Source of the DNA: Streptomyces sp. GS7
Lineage (GTDB): Bacteria; Actinomycetota; Actinomycetes; Streptomycetales; Streptomycetaceae
Assembly: GCF_009834125.1 (NCBI RefSeq)
Contig: NZ_CP047146.1
Location: 9,003,184-9,067,183, forward strand
Direction of reading: 5' to 3'
Length of the DNA: 64,000 nucleotides
This document shows, in pieces, positions 1 to 8,361 of this stretch. Below the pieces are notes generated by a model. That model did not search any database. It saw only the letters and a program-made list of their open reading frames with translations, and was not told where the DNA came from. The position numbers and the translations under genes are program-made. Numbering within the stretch: position 1 is the stretch's first letter; every line of letters begins with the position of its first letter.

Positions 1-121
1 GGCTGACCAGGAAGCCGAGAGCGGTGGCGAGCAGCCCGCCGAAGACCACGATCAGGATGACGGGCACCACGACCCAGGTGACCCACCACGGAAGCCCTGC
101 GAATATCCCCTTACCAGCCAC
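1..121 (-). CDS. Partial small membrane protein, DUF5326-like (runs off left edge)
   Basis: The first 40 residues of a minus-strand gene are visible. They start at the GTG at 121 with MAGKGIFAGLPWWV and continue into one long hydrophobic segment from about residue 10 to the edge. The PWWV motif followed by a Val/Ile-rich helix resembles the small DUF5326 membrane proteins of streptomycetes, whose function is unknown. An in-frame GTG at 163 is an alternative start that would add 14 polar residues. The C-terminus is outside the window, so length and family cannot be confirmed. Confidence 0.55.
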   Translation of the reverse strand, partial: MAGKGIFAGLPWWVTWVVVPVILIVVFGGLLATALGFLVS

Positions 122-316
122 TGCTCTGCCCTGCTTTCTGTCTGTCTCGCTGATGTCGGTCACTGCCTGCCGCGCCGATGGCACCGTCCGCGCCCTGCGC
201 GTCTGCCGGTCTTCCGGCCTTACACCAACGATGCTAGGGCGCCGGGGGCCGCCGCGGGGGCCTGACAGCCCCGGCTCATCCCTGACCCGACCCCTACGGG
301 TTCCGGGGTCCGCCCC

Positions 317-634
317 TCAGCTCTCGGGCGGAGAGAAGACCACCATGACCCGGAGGTCCTCGCTGATGTGATGGAACTTGTGGGGTACCCCGGCCGGGAC
401 ATAGACCACACTGCCGCGCGCCACCGGTTCCGTCTCCGTGCCCACGGTGATCGCCCCACGGCCGCTGACCACGAGGTACACCTCGTCCTGCGCATGCGGC
501 TGCTGCGGATCGGTACTGCCGGCATCCAGCGCGTACAGGCCGACCGACATGTTGCGTTCCCGGAGGAACTGCAGATATGCGCCGTCGTTCGCGACCCGCT
601 CTGCTTCGAGTTCATCCAGTCGGAAAGCCTTCAT
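317..634 (-). CDS. Cupin domain-containing protein
   Basis: A 105-residue protein made of one small double-stranded beta-helix. The cupin metal-site pattern is visible in the run PHAQDEVYLVVSG (His and Glu of motif 1, about residues 47-59) and in PAGVPHKFHHISED (His residues of motif 2, about 80-93). Single-domain cupins bind a metal or a small ligand, and the substrate cannot be read from sequence. The start is ATG at 634. A much longer open frame upstream runs antisense across the next two genes and is a high-GC artefact. It is divergent from the membrane protein at 683, with under 50 bp between the starts, so the two may share a promoter region. Confidence 0.8.
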   Translation of the reverse strand: MKAFRLDELEAERVANDGAYLQFLRERNMSVGLYALDAGSTDPQQPHAQDEVYLVVSGRGAITVGTETEPVARGSVVYVPAGVPHKFHHISEDLRVMVVFSPPES

Positions 635-682
635 GCCGTTCGCACCCCTCGCTGATTCAGAGTCGTCTGCGACGATCTCACC

Positions 683-1060
683 ATGAAGCATTTTCTGGTC
701 AAGACGATCGCCAACGCCGCGGCACTGGCCGTGGCCATCTGGCTGCTCAAGGGCATCACGCTCACCGGTGAGAACACCGGCCGCAAGGTGCTGACACTCG
801 TCCTCGTCGCGCTGATCTTCGGGCTGGTCAACTTCCTGGTCAAGCCCGTGGTGAAGCTGCTGTCCTTCCCCCTGTTCATCCTCACCCTCGGCCTGATCAC
901 GCTCGTCGTGAACGCGCTGATGCTGCTGCTGACCTCCTGGCTCGCAGGCAAGGCGCACCTGGCCTTCCATGTCGACGGATTCTGGACGGCCCTGGTCGGC
1001 GGCGTGATCGTCTCCATCGTCGCCTGGGCGATGCACGTGATCCTCCCCGACAAGGACTGA
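683..1060 (+). CDS. Phage holin family 4 (YvlD-like) membrane protein
   Basis: A 125-residue integral membrane protein with four predicted transmembrane segments, roughly residues 9-25, 34-55, 60-85 and 100-120. The pattern GLVNFLVKPVVKLLSFPL followed by LTLGLITLVVNALML is typical of the Phage_holin_4_2 (YvlD) family. Despite the family name, these are widespread bacterial membrane proteins of unknown function, not lysis proteins. The ATG at 683 follows a short leader. The phosphatase gene starts 3 bp after its stop, so the two are probably cotranscribed with the lyase that follows. Confidence 0.8.
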   Translation: MKHFLVKTIANAAALAVAIWLLKGITLTGENTGRKVLTLVLVALIFGLVNFLVKPVVKLLSFPLFILTLGLITLVVNALMLLLTSWLAGKAHLAFHVDGFWTALVGGVIVSIVAWAMHVILPDKD

Positions 1061-1063
1061 CAC

Positions 1064-1618
1064 TTGTCCACCCCCTATCGCGTCTGTTTCGTCTGCACCG
1101 GCAACATCTGCCGCTCGCCGATGGCCGAGTCGGTCTTCCGCGCCCGGATCGGGGAGGACGGGCTCGACGCCCTGGTAGAGATCGACAGCGCCGGTACCGG
1201 CGGCTGGCACGAAGGCCACGGAGCCGACCCGCGCACGGTCGCCGTACTGCGCGCGGGCGGCTATCCGTACGCCCACACCGCCCGGCAGTTCCGCGCCTCC
1301 TGGTTCGCCCGCCTCGACCTGGTGATCGCGCTCGACTCGGGCCATCTGCGCGAACTGCGCCGGCTGGCCCCCACCGCCCGGGACGCCGCGAAGATCCGCC
1401 TGCTGCGCTCGTACGGCACCAGCTCGGGGCCCGGCGCCGACCTCGACGTACCCGACCCGTACTACGGCGGCTCCGAGGACTTCGAGGAGTGCCTGGACAT
1501 GATCGAAACGGCCTGCGACGGGCTCCTGGAGGCGGTCCGCGCCGAGGTCACCTCCGGCGCGCCCGGCCCCGCCGAGCCCCGGCCGCACCCGCCCCACCAC
1601 CAGAAGGAGAGCGCATGA
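1064..1618 (+). CDS. Low-molecular-weight protein-tyrosine-phosphatase
   Basis: A 184-residue cytoplasmic phosphatase. The P-loop CTGNICRS places the nucleophile at Cys11 and the phosphate-binding Arg at Arg17 (C-x5-R). The general-acid Asp is Asp131 in DPYYGG, the normal arrangement for LMW-PTPs, which dephosphorylate protein tyrosines through a cysteinyl-phosphate. The start is a TTG at 1064, right after the holin-like gene and just before the P-loop at the expected distance. The last 25 or so residues are a Pro/His-rich tail. Its TGA overlaps the ATG of the next gene (ATGA), indicating translational coupling. Confidence 0.92.
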   Translation: MSTPYRVCFVCTGNICRSPMAESVFRARIGEDGLDALVEIDSAGTGGWHEGHGADPRTVAVLRAGGYPYAHTARQFRASWFARLDLVIALDSGHLRELRRLAPTARDAAKIRLLRSYGTSSGPGADLDVPDPYYGGSEDFEECLDMIETACDGLLEAVRAEVTSGAPGPAEPRPHPPHHQKESA

Positions 1619-2763
1619 CGGGCGACGGCACCCGCGCCGTACGGGCCGGGCTCCCCGAGTCGGCAGCCTACGAACCGCCCCTCCCCGGGCCGGTCTTCGC
1701 GGCGCACTACCACCTCCCCGGCGACGCCGCCGGCCCCTACACCTACGGCCGCGACGCCAACCCGACCTGGACCCGGCTGGAAGCCGCCATCGGCGAACTG
1801 GAATCGCCGGACCGGCCCGCGCACACCGTCGCCTTCGCCTCCGGCATGGCCGCGATCACCGCCGTCCTCTTCTCCCAACTGCGTTCCGGCGACGCGGTGG
1901 TGCTGCCCAGCGACGGCTATCAGCTGCTGCCGGCCGTCCGCACCCGTCTGGAGAGCTACGGCATCGAGGTGCGCACGGCCCCCACCGCGGACGACGCCCA
2001 GCTCGGCCTCCTCGACGGCGCCCGCCTGCTGTGGATCGAATCCCCCTCCAACCCCGGTCTCGACGTCTGCGACATCCGGCGGCTGGCCGACGCGGCGCAC
2101 GCCCGCGGCGCCCTGGTCGCCGTCGACAACACCCTCGCCACTCCGCTCGGCCAGCGCCCGCTGGACCTCGGCGCCGACTTCTCGGTCGCCAGCGGCACCA
2201 AGGCACTGACCGGACACGGCGATGTCCTGCTGGGGTACGCCAGCACCCACGACGCCGCACTGGCCGACAGCGTACGGCTGTGGCGCAAGACCGTCGGCGC
2301 GATCCCCGGCCCCATGGAGAGCTGGCTCGCACACCGCTCGCTGGCCACCCTGGCACTGCGCGTCCGCCAGCAGGCGACCGGCGCGCTGGCGCTCGCCATG
2401 GCGCTGGCCGAGCGCCCCGAGGTCACCGGCCTACGGCACCCCGGACTGCCCTCCGACCCGTCCCATCCGCTCGCCATCCGGCAGATGCACTCCGGCCGCT
2501 TCGGCTGCGTGGTCTCCTTCACGCTGCCGGACCAGGCGTATGCGGAGCGGTTCCTGGCCGCGCTGACGCTGGTGGACGACGCGACGAGCTTCGGCGGCGT
2601 ACGGTCCACCGCCGAGCGGCGCGGGCGCTGGGGCGGCGATGACGTGCCGGAGGGCTTCATCCGCTTCTCGGTCGGCGTCGAGGAGCCGGAGGATCTGGTC
2701 GCGGACGTCCTCCGGGCGCTGGACGCGGCCAATCCGGATCACCATGTCCGGCCGGTCGCCTGA
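1615..2763 (+). CDS. Cystathionine gamma-lyase
   Basis: A 382-residue PLP enzyme of the Cys/Met metabolism family, splitting cystathionine to cysteine, 2-oxobutyrate and ammonia in transsulfuration. Visible family features are the YTYGRDANPTW segment near residue 42, ASGMAAI near 76, the cofactor-pocket Asp in VAVDNTLATP (about 168-177) and the Schiff-base lysine in SGTKALTGH (Lys196). The ATG at 1615 overlaps the phosphatase stop and lies in the same frame as a longer upstream frame that must be ignored. Substrate specificity (gamma-lyase versus gamma-synthase or methionine gamma-lyase) is inferred from overall resemblance. Confidence 0.85.
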   Translation: MTGDGTRAVRAGLPESAAYEPPLPGPVFAAHYHLPGDAAGPYTYGRDANPTWTRLEAAIGELESPDRPAHTVAFASGMAAITAVLFSQLRSGDAVVLPSDGYQLLPAVRTRLESYGIEVRTAPTADDAQLGLLDGARLLWIESPSNPGLDVCDIRRLADAAHARGALVAVDNTLATPLGQRPLDLGADFSVASGTKALTGHGDVLLGYASTHDAALADSVRLWRKTVGAIPGPMESWLAHRSLATLALRVRQQATGALALAMALAERPEVTGLRHPGLPSDPSHPLAIRQMHSGRFGCVVSFTLPDQAYAERFLAALTLVDDATSFGGVRSTAERRGRWGGDDVPEGFIRFSVGVEEPEDLVADVLRALDAANPDHHVRPVA

Positions 2764-2807
2764 GACCGCGACCGGCGACGCCCCGGCAGGGGCAGCGGCG
2801 CACGAAG

Positions 2808-2844
2808 GGCCGGCAGGGTATCCCCCCTCGTCACCCTGCCGGCC
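2808..2844. terminator. Intrinsic terminator-type hairpin after the lyase
   Basis: A 12-bp perfect stem (2808-2819 with 2833-2844) separated by a 13-nt loop, about 45 bp after the cystathionine lyase stop. No U-tract follows, as is common in streptomycetes. Confidence 0.6.
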
Positions 2845-2886
2845 GGCGGTCCGCCTACACCGGCCCGGATGTTGCACGGACCCGTT

Positions 2887-2900
2887 GTTTCACGTGAAAC
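2887..2900. promoter_or_regulatory. parS (ParB-binding site)
   Basis: Perfect 14-bp palindrome GTTTCACGTGAAAC in the intergenic space upstream of the LysR gene. It is the parS copy furthest from the origin in this window. Confidence 0.93.
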
Positions 2901-3022
2901 GAACCGCTTCAACAAGGCTAGTTGACTGAGCGTCAGTGTCCAATCACGCTAGCGACACATCCCTATCGACAAATTTATAGTTGGCGCGCGACCAGGCTTC
3001 CTAGGGGCACAGGAGGTACGCG

Positions 3023-3919
3023 ATGGATCTGGCGCTGCTGCGTACCTTCGTCACCGTGCACCGGGCCGGCTCGTTCACCCGTGCCGCGGCGCTGCTCGGC
3101 CTGTCCCAGCCCGCCGTGACCAGCCAAATACGGACGCTGGAACGCCAGTTGGGCCGCCCGCTCTTCCGCCGCTACGCCCGCGGGGTCACCCCCACCACCG
3201 TCGGCGACGAACTCGCCCACAAGGTCGCACCCCACCTCGACGCACTGACCGAGATCACCGAAGCCGGACTGGACCAGGACTCCGCCACCCGCACCCTGCA
3301 TCTCGGCGGCCCCCCGGAGTTCACCGCCGAGCGCGCACTGCCCGCACTGACCCCGCTCATCGCCCAGGGTCTGTCCATACGCACCGCCTTCGGGGCCGCC
3401 GACGAGCTGCTCAACGGCCTGGCCGCCGGCCACCACGACCTGACCGTCACCACCACCCGGCCGCGCGGCGGGCTGCTCACCGCCACCCCGCTGTGCGACG
3501 AGGAACATGTGCTGGTCGCCGCGCCCCGTTGGGCGGCCCAGGTCGGCGGCCCCGGCGTGCTCCAGGACCGCGGCGTACGCGTGCTGGATCCCGTACCGCT
3601 CGTCGAGGTCCACGAGAGCCTGCCGCTGATCGCCCGCTACTGGTCCGCGGTCTTCGACGCCAGGCCCGCCGCCTCGGCAGCGGTCATCGCCGCCGATCTG
3701 CGAGCCGTGCTGACCTGCGTCGCGGCGGGCGCGGGGCTGGCCGTGCTGCCCCGCTACCTGTGCACCGAGGCGCTGGACAGCGGTGCCGTGGTCGCTCTCC
3801 TCGAACCGCCGGTGCCCCCGCTGCGCACGTACTTTCTCGCCGTACGGACCGGGACGCTGGGGCTGCCGCACATCGCGCGGGCACACGAGTGGCTGCTGCG
3901 CACGGCGGTCGACTGGTGA
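3023..3919 (+). CDS. LysR family transcriptional regulator
   Basis: A 298-residue LysR-type regulator. The N-terminal winged helix is clear: DLALLRTFVTVHRAGSFTRA then GLSQPAVTSQIRTLERQLG (about residues 2-46), followed by the linker helix and a substrate-binding domain from about residue 90. ATG at 3023 is preceded by an AGGAGG ribosome-binding site 7 nt away. It is not divergent from a neighbour, so the usual LysR rule does not give a target; the lyase upstream and the NUDIX gene downstream lie on the same strand. The effector is unknown. Confidence 0.93.
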   Translation: MDLALLRTFVTVHRAGSFTRAAALLGLSQPAVTSQIRTLERQLGRPLFRRYARGVTPTTVGDELAHKVAPHLDALTEITEAGLDQDSATRTLHLGGPPEFTAERALPALTPLIAQGLSIRTAFGAADELLNGLAAGHHDLTVTTTRPRGGLLTATPLCDEEHVLVAAPRWAAQVGGPGVLQDRGVRVLDPVPLVEVHESLPLIARYWSAVFDARPAASAAVIAADLRAVLTCVAAGAGLAVLPRYLCTEALDSGAVVALLEPPVPPLRTYFLAVRTGTLGLPHIARAHEWLLRTAVDW

Positions 3920-3973
3920 CGTGCGTGGTGGGGCACGGGTTTCACCAGGCGGCGACTGCGGCATCTGTCCCCT

Positions 3974-4453
3974 ATGACCGTACGGCCAGTCGTCAAACGC
4001 ACCGCCCGCGCGATTCTGCTCGACGGAGCGGATCTCGTACTGATCAAACGCACCAAGCCGGGCCGGGCCCCGTACTGGATCACTCCCGGCGGCGGTGTGG
4101 AGCCCGAGGACGCCACCGTCATCGACGCCCTCCACCGCGAACTGGACGAGGAACTGGGCGCCAAGATCACGGATGTGGTGCCGGTCTTCGTCGACACCGT
4201 CGAGCACTTCAGCGACGGCGGTGTCGACGGCGTCAAGGTGCAGCACTTCTTCGTCTGCCGGCTCGACTCGATGGACCTCTCGCGCCGGCACGGCCCCGAG
4301 GTCGAGGAGCCGTGCGGGGAGTACGAGATCGTGCGGGTGCCCTTCACCCGCGTCGGGATCGCGTCCGTCGAGGTCGTACCGCTCTCGCTGCGGCACTACC
4401 TCGACGGCAACATCGAGGGCGTGCGCGCGATGCACGCCCCTGATCTGGGCTGA
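3974..4453 (+). CDS. NUDIX hydrolase
   Basis: A 159-residue single-domain NUDIX protein. The Nudix box is intact between about residues 40 and 62, beginning GGGVEPEDAT and ending RELDEELGA, which supplies the Gly, Glu, Arg-Glu and Glu-Glu residues that bind the divalent metal. Such enzymes cleave a nucleoside diphosphate linked to another moiety; the substrate is not evident. ATG at 3974 sits 54 bp after the LysR stop. It converges on the PNPOx-like gene. Confidence 0.9.
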   Translation: MTVRPVVKRTARAILLDGADLVLIKRTKPGRAPYWITPGGGVEPEDATVIDALHRELDEELGAKITDVVPVFVDTVEHFSDGGVDGVKVQHFFVCRLDSMDLSRRHGPEVEEPCGEYEIVRVPFTRVGIASVEVVPLSLRHYLDGNIEGVRAMHAPDLG

Positions 4454-4476
4454 GCGGCCACCGGGCGCGGCCGCTC
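4452..4476. terminator. Possible shared terminator between convergent genes
   Basis: An 8-bp GC-rich stem (4452-4459 with 4469-4476) and 9-nt loop overlapping the NUDIX stop codon, just upstream of the convergent gene's end. Short, so only moderately supported. Confidence 0.35.
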
Positions 4477-4486
4477 GCGCCCCGGC

Positions 4487-5428
4487 TCAGACGTCGCGCG
4501 GGTCGAACCAGCCGCGGAACTCCGCGGAATCCTCGGCGGGACGGCGCGGCTGGGCACGTGCCAGCACCCGCGCGACCCGGTCGACGAACTCCCCGGTCAG
4601 CGCCGCCGCCACGCTGTCCCGGGCGATCGGGGAAGCGGTGCGGGGCACGATACCCAGGCGTCGGTACACCGGGGCGTCCCTGGGCTCCGGCTCCGCCAGG
4701 TCCTCGTGCAGGCCGCCCCGCAGCTGCTCGTGCTTGTGCTTCGGGCGCCGGAACGGCGGGCGTTCTGCCGCCTCGGCGGCGGCACCGAAGAAGTCACCGC
4801 CCTTGCGCCTGACGTCGTCGGTGCCCCAGGCCCGCGCGCCGCGCGCCTGCGCCGGGACCTTCTGCAGATGGGGAATGTGCTTGGCGCAGTGGATGTACGC
4901 CTCTTCGACCTCGACCGCGACCCACAGCTGCGCCCGCCGGCCGGGAACCGGGTCGACCGGCAGCTCGGGGTGGGCGGCCCGCATCTCCTCGTCCAGCACC
5001 ACCCGCGCCCGGCCGTTGACGTGCAGCCCTATGCGGTCCCGGGTGAAGTCGATCATCAGGATGCCCAGGCGCGGGTTCTCGGAGATGTTGCCGACGGACG
5101 CCATGACGCCGTTGCCGCGGTACTCCGGGTACGCCAGCAGCCGCTGGTCCAGCACCTGCACGAAGCCGGGCGGACCGGCCCGGAAGGTCGCGTCGCATTC
5201 GCCGTGGCGGTCGGCGGTGGCGAGGAAGAACATCTCCTGTCTCGCGACGAACTCCCGCATACGGCCGTTGAGATGGTCGAGAACCTGGTCGTTGTAGAAC
5301 CGGTCGGCACGCTCGGTCGTGCCGAGTCTCTGCTGCACCAGGTGCTCGCCATCGCTTCCGGGGCGCCCCTCCTGCCCGAGGGCGCCCCGTCCCTCCCCTG
5401 CCCGGCCGTATTCACCGTCTACTGCCAA
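4487..5428 (-). CDS. Pyridoxamine 5'-phosphate oxidase family (flavin-binding split barrel) protein
   Basis: About 313 residues. The central part (REFVARQEMFFLATADRHGECDATFRAGPPGF and the following YRGNGVMASVGNI) is a PNPOx-like split-barrel that normally binds FMN or another flavin. The C-terminal third is basic and of unclear function. I chose the TTG at 5428 because AGGAG lies about 10 nt upstream and it begins 4 nt after the stop of the globin-reductase; the longer frame to 5521 would overlap that gene. The tight spacing suggests one operon of two redox proteins. True PdxH activity is unlikely to be its role, but this is not decided by the sequence. Confidence 0.75.
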   Translation of the reverse strand: MAVDGEYGRAGEGRGALGQEGRPGSDGEHLVQQRLGTTERADRFYNDQVLDHLNGRMREFVARQEMFFLATADRHGECDATFRAGPPGFVQVLDQRLLAYPEYRGNGVMASVGNISENPRLGILMIDFTRDRIGLHVNGRARVVLDEEMRAAHPELPVDPVPGRRAQLWVAVEVEEAYIHCAKHIPHLQKVPAQARGARAWGTDDVRRKGGDFFGAAAEAAERPPFRRPKHKHEQLRGGLHEDLAEPEPRDAPVYRRLGIVPRTASPIARDSVAAALTGEFVDRVARVLARAQPRRPAEDSAEFRGWFDPRDV

Positions 5429-5432
5429 GACC

Positions 5433-7277
5433 TCAGTCTCCTGTCGATACCAGCTCTTCGATGGAGTCGTGCCGTATGCGGTCGGACGGAACACCGACCC
5501 CCACCAGAGCGTCCACCCCACTACGTATCAGCCCCGGCGGACCGGACAGATACGCGTCATATTCCCGGTACGGCCCGTATCGCCGTACGGCATCCGGGAG
5601 TTGCCCCGTAATGGTGCCGGGCCCGCCCCGCGTCCCGGGCCCGATGGCGACGACCGGGCGGACCGACAACCACGGGTGGGTCTCCGCCAGCCGCAGCATG
5701 GTGTCGATGTCGTAGAGGTCGTGGTCGCTGCGGGCGCCGTAGAAGACGTCCACGGGGCGCCGGACGCCGTGTTCCGCGACATCCTCGACCAGTGCCTTGA
5801 TGGGCGCGATGCCGGTGCCGCCACCGACGCACAGCAGGCCGTTGCGGTGGGTGTGGTCGACGGTCATCGAACCGGCCGGGGCGCCGAGCCGGAGCACGTC
5901 GCCGGGCCGGGCGCGGTGCACCATCGCGTTGGAGACCCAGCCGGCCGGCACCGCCTTCACATGGAACGACAGCAGCCCGTCCGAACGCGGCGCGGAGGCG
6001 AAGGAGTAGTGCCGCCAGACCCGCGGCCACCACGGCGTCTCCAGGCTGGTGTACTGACCGGCCCGGAAGGGGTACGGCTGGTCCGGCCGCACCGTCACCA
6101 CCGCGGTGTCGGGCGTGCGCAGCTCGTGCGAGACGACCTCGGCCTGCCACCAGGCGGGCGCGACGGCCTCGTTCTCGGCCGCCGCGTCGATCATGATCTG
6201 CGAGATCGCGGTGTACGCCCGCACCCACGCGGCCTGGGCCTCCGGGCTCCAACTGGACGTCGCGTAACGGGAGAGCGCGGCCAGCAGGCATTCACCGACC
6301 GCCGGGTAGTGGTCGGGCACGGTCCCGTATTTGCGGTGCCCGCGGCCGAGGTGGGAGAGGTAGTCGGTGAGCACCGCGGCGTCGTCGACGTGCTGGGCCG
6401 CGGTGAGCAGCGCCTTGAAGAGCCGGTCGCGCTGGGTGTCCATCGCGGCGGGGAACAGCGCCCGCGTATCGGGGTGCTGGACGAACAGCAGCGCGTAGAA
6501 GTACGAGGTGACCTTGTCGGCGACCGGCTCGATCTCGGCCATGGTGCGGCGGATGAGGATCGCGTCGGGAGAGGCCGGCGCCTTGCTGGAGGCGGAGGCT
6601 GTCACGGCGCTGAGGGTGGGCTCCGGAGCGGGCGGGGCCGGAGGGGCCGTGGGGGTCAGCGGGGTGGCAGGAGCCGGAGGGACGGCGGCAGCCGGAGGGA
6701 CGGCGGCAGCCGGCGGGGCAGCGGAGGGCGGCGGGGCGGCTGCCGGGGGCGGCGGGGCCGACGCCGTCCGAGCGGCGCGGGGATCGGTGGCGCCGAACCC
6801 GTCGAAGGGGTTCCGCACCGGCTCGTGCACGGGCTCCGGCTCGGCCTCGCGGCGCGGAGCGGCATACGCGGACGCGGGGGAGGAGGCGGGGGCGGCCTGC
6901 TCGGCATGCGGAACGGCGGACCGCTCGGCGTACGCGGGGGAGCCGGCCTGACGGCCCGTTTCCCGCTGCGGTGCCGGTCCCTGCTGTGGCACCCGTTGCG
7001 GCTCCGGCTCACGCACCCGCTCCGCGGCGGTACCTACCGGGCGTATCGGATTGACCGGACGCGCGGGCATCCGTTCCGCTTGGGAGCGTTCGCCCCGGTC
7101 ATCCTGCTCGTCCCCGTCATTCCGCTTGCCCTGGGCCGATTGCTGCCCGTCCCAGGCGTTTTGTCGCGGCGGCTTCTCCGCGGCGGATTTCCTCGACGCC
7201 GGAGTGAACCAACCCCAATCGCCACTGCTCCCGCCAGAAGAGCCGCTATCGGCCGACGTGGTGGTCGGAGCGTCCAT
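5433..7277 (-). CDS. Globin / FAD-NAD(P) reductase fusion with long disordered N-terminus (flavohemoprotein-like)
   Basis: A 614-residue protein. Residues 1 to about 230 are low-complexity, rich in Pro, Ala, Glu and Arg. Residues about 236-370 form a globin domain with a likely proximal haem ligand His314 in GRGHRKYG. The rest is a ferredoxin-reductase module with the FAD motif RHYSFAS and the NAD(P) motif GGGTGIAPIKAL. This is the domain order of flavohaemoglobins, which oxidise nitric oxide to nitrate, so NO detoxification is the best guess. ATG at 7277 is chosen for the AGGCGAGG upstream; ATG at 7301 is possible. Ordinary flavohaemoglobins are about 400 residues, so the N-terminal extension is notable. 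Confidence 0.85.
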   Translation of the reverse strand: MDAPTTTSADSGSSGGSSGDWGWFTPASRKSAAEKPPRQNAWDGQQSAQGKRNDGDEQDDRGERSQAERMPARPVNPIRPVGTAAERVREPEPQRVPQQGPAPQRETGRQAGSPAYAERSAVPHAEQAAPASSPASAYAAPRREAEPEPVHEPVRNPFDGFGATDPRAARTASAPPPPAAAPPPSAAPPAAAVPPAAAVPPAPATPLTPTAPPAPPAPEPTLSAVTASASSKAPASPDAILIRRTMAEIEPVADKVTSYFYALLFVQHPDTRALFPAAMDTQRDRLFKALLTAAQHVDDAAVLTDYLSHLGRGHRKYGTVPDHYPAVGECLLAALSRYATSSWSPEAQAAWVRAYTAISQIMIDAAAENEAVAPAWWQAEVVSHELRTPDTAVVTVRPDQPYPFRAGQYTSLETPWWPRVWRHYSFASAPRSDGLLSFHVKAVPAGWVSNAMVHRARPGDVLRLGAPAGSMTVDHTHRNGLLCVGGGTGIAPIKALVEDVAEHGVRRPVDVFYGARSDHDLYDIDTMLRLAETHPWLSVRPVVAIGPGTRGGPGTITGQLPDAVRRYGPYREYDAYLSGPPGLIRSGVDALVGVGVPSDRIRHDSIEELVSTGD

Positions 7278-7725
7278 GGTCTGCCTCGCCTCGAACGTCA
7301 TTCGGTGGTGTTTGCAGTTCCGTTGATCGGAACTGTCGGAATTCCCCCGCCCTGCCCCGGAATTCTTAATCGACTCAAGCGATCCCGGCAAAATCCTCCA
7401 AAGCGGACAAATCTCACTTCCCTATGGCAAGTAGCGCAGATGCCGTCCCGTCAGGATGCCACCCTGGTCGACCGCATCGGACAAATAGTCGGAAGTCCGG
7501 GTGTCACGGACCGCGGAGCCGCTAGGCTGACGAGCTTTGCCTGCCGTTCGCGCGGCCACGGAGAACCTCACCCCGCCAAGCCGGACTCGACCATACCGGC
7601 AGTAGTTGAATCCACAAGCCCTGATCTGGGAACACTCCGTGCGGCTCCACCAATAACAGTGATCCTCCCCACAGACAGCATTTTCCGCGTACCAAGCGGA
7701 CGAATCCGTCGCGGAAAGCAGTGAA
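7278..7725. other. Intergenic region upstream of the globin-reductase gene
   Basis: 448 bp without a convincing gene. It separates the stop of the HAD phosphatase gene from the start of the globin-reductase gene, both on the minus strand, so it should hold the promoter of the latter. GGAATTC occurs twice about 20 bp apart near 7338-7365. I see no clear inverted repeat of an NO-responsive regulator. Confidence 0.4.
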
Positions 7726-8361
7726 TTACTCGCGAGTACGCACCAGTTCGTATGCCTCCCGAAGATCACGTCCCGTGTACGCATACGACGCCAGGCCGCT
7801 GACATGGTGATCCGCATTCACCGCGACCGACTCCGGTACCACCGCGAAGAGTTCGGCATCCGACATGGAGTCGCCGTACGCCACGCAGTCGGCCCGGCTC
7901 AGCCCGTACCGCACACACAGTTCGTCAGCGATCCGTACCTTCGCGGACGGCGAGAGGATGCCGGCCGGTTCCAGCGGCTGCCGGATCGGCACGGAGGGCC
8001 AGCGGGAGCCGTGTGCGGTGTCCGCGCCCCATGCCAGCAGCCGTTCCACGAAGAATCCCGGCGAGAGGGAAATCACGGCGCACCGTTCGCCGCGTGCCCG
8101 GATATCCGCCCAGACCTCCCGGATTCCGGTCAGCCACGGCGCGCCCTCGAAGGCCGCCGCCACCTGAGCCTCGGTCAGCTCGGCGGCCCAGAGATCGCAT
8201 GCCAGCTGCGCGAAGCGCGCCGGCGTCAGCTCACCCGCGGCGAACCGGCGCTCCAGCTCGGCGATCTCCCGGTCCAGCCCCAGCTGGCCGGAGATCTCCA
8301 CGGCCGCCGCGGACCCGTGGAGCAGGGTCCCGTCCATGTCGAACAGATGCAGCTTGCTCAT
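7726..8361 (-). CDS. HAD-superfamily (IB-like) phosphatase
   Basis: A 211-residue HAD hydrolase of the phosphoserine-phosphatase-like group. Motif I is FDMDGTLL (nucleophile Asp8, acid Asp10), motif II is the Ser in VISLSPGFF, and motif IV is YGDSMSDAELF. A helical cap lies between motifs I and II (about residues 25-90). ATG at 8361 begins directly before motif I, as usual for the family. Such enzymes dephosphorylate small metabolites; the substrate is not evident. It stands alone with long intergenic spaces on both sides. Confidence 0.85.
   Translation of the reverse strand: MSKLHLFDMDGTLLHGSAAAVEISGQLGLDREIAELERRFAAGELTPARFAQLACDLWAAELTEAQVAAAFEGAPWLTGIREVWADIRARGERCAVISLSPGFFVERLLAWGADTAHGSRWPSVPIRQPLEPAGILSPSAKVRIADELCVRYGLSRADCVAYGDSMSDAELFAVVPESVAVNADHHVSGLASYAYTGRDLREAYELVRTRE

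Noticed and set aside
1064..1072. DnaA-box-like TTGTCCACC at the phosphatase start
   Set aside because: One mismatch, isolated and coding; such 8-of-9 matches are expected by chance.
317..1600. 427-codon frame on the minus strand across the holin-like and phosphatase genes
   Set aside because: Only its last 105 codons (the cupin) look like a protein; the rest is Gly/Asp/Gln-rich shadow of the genes on the other strand.
2975..4435. 486-codon frame antisense to LysR and NUDIX genes
   Set aside because: No family features; both plus-strand genes have clear domains.
6640..6760. Short repeats rich in GGCGG and CCGGAGGGACGG in the globin-reductase gene
   Set aside because: Explained by the Pro/Ala-rich linker coding; not a CRISPR or mobile repeat.
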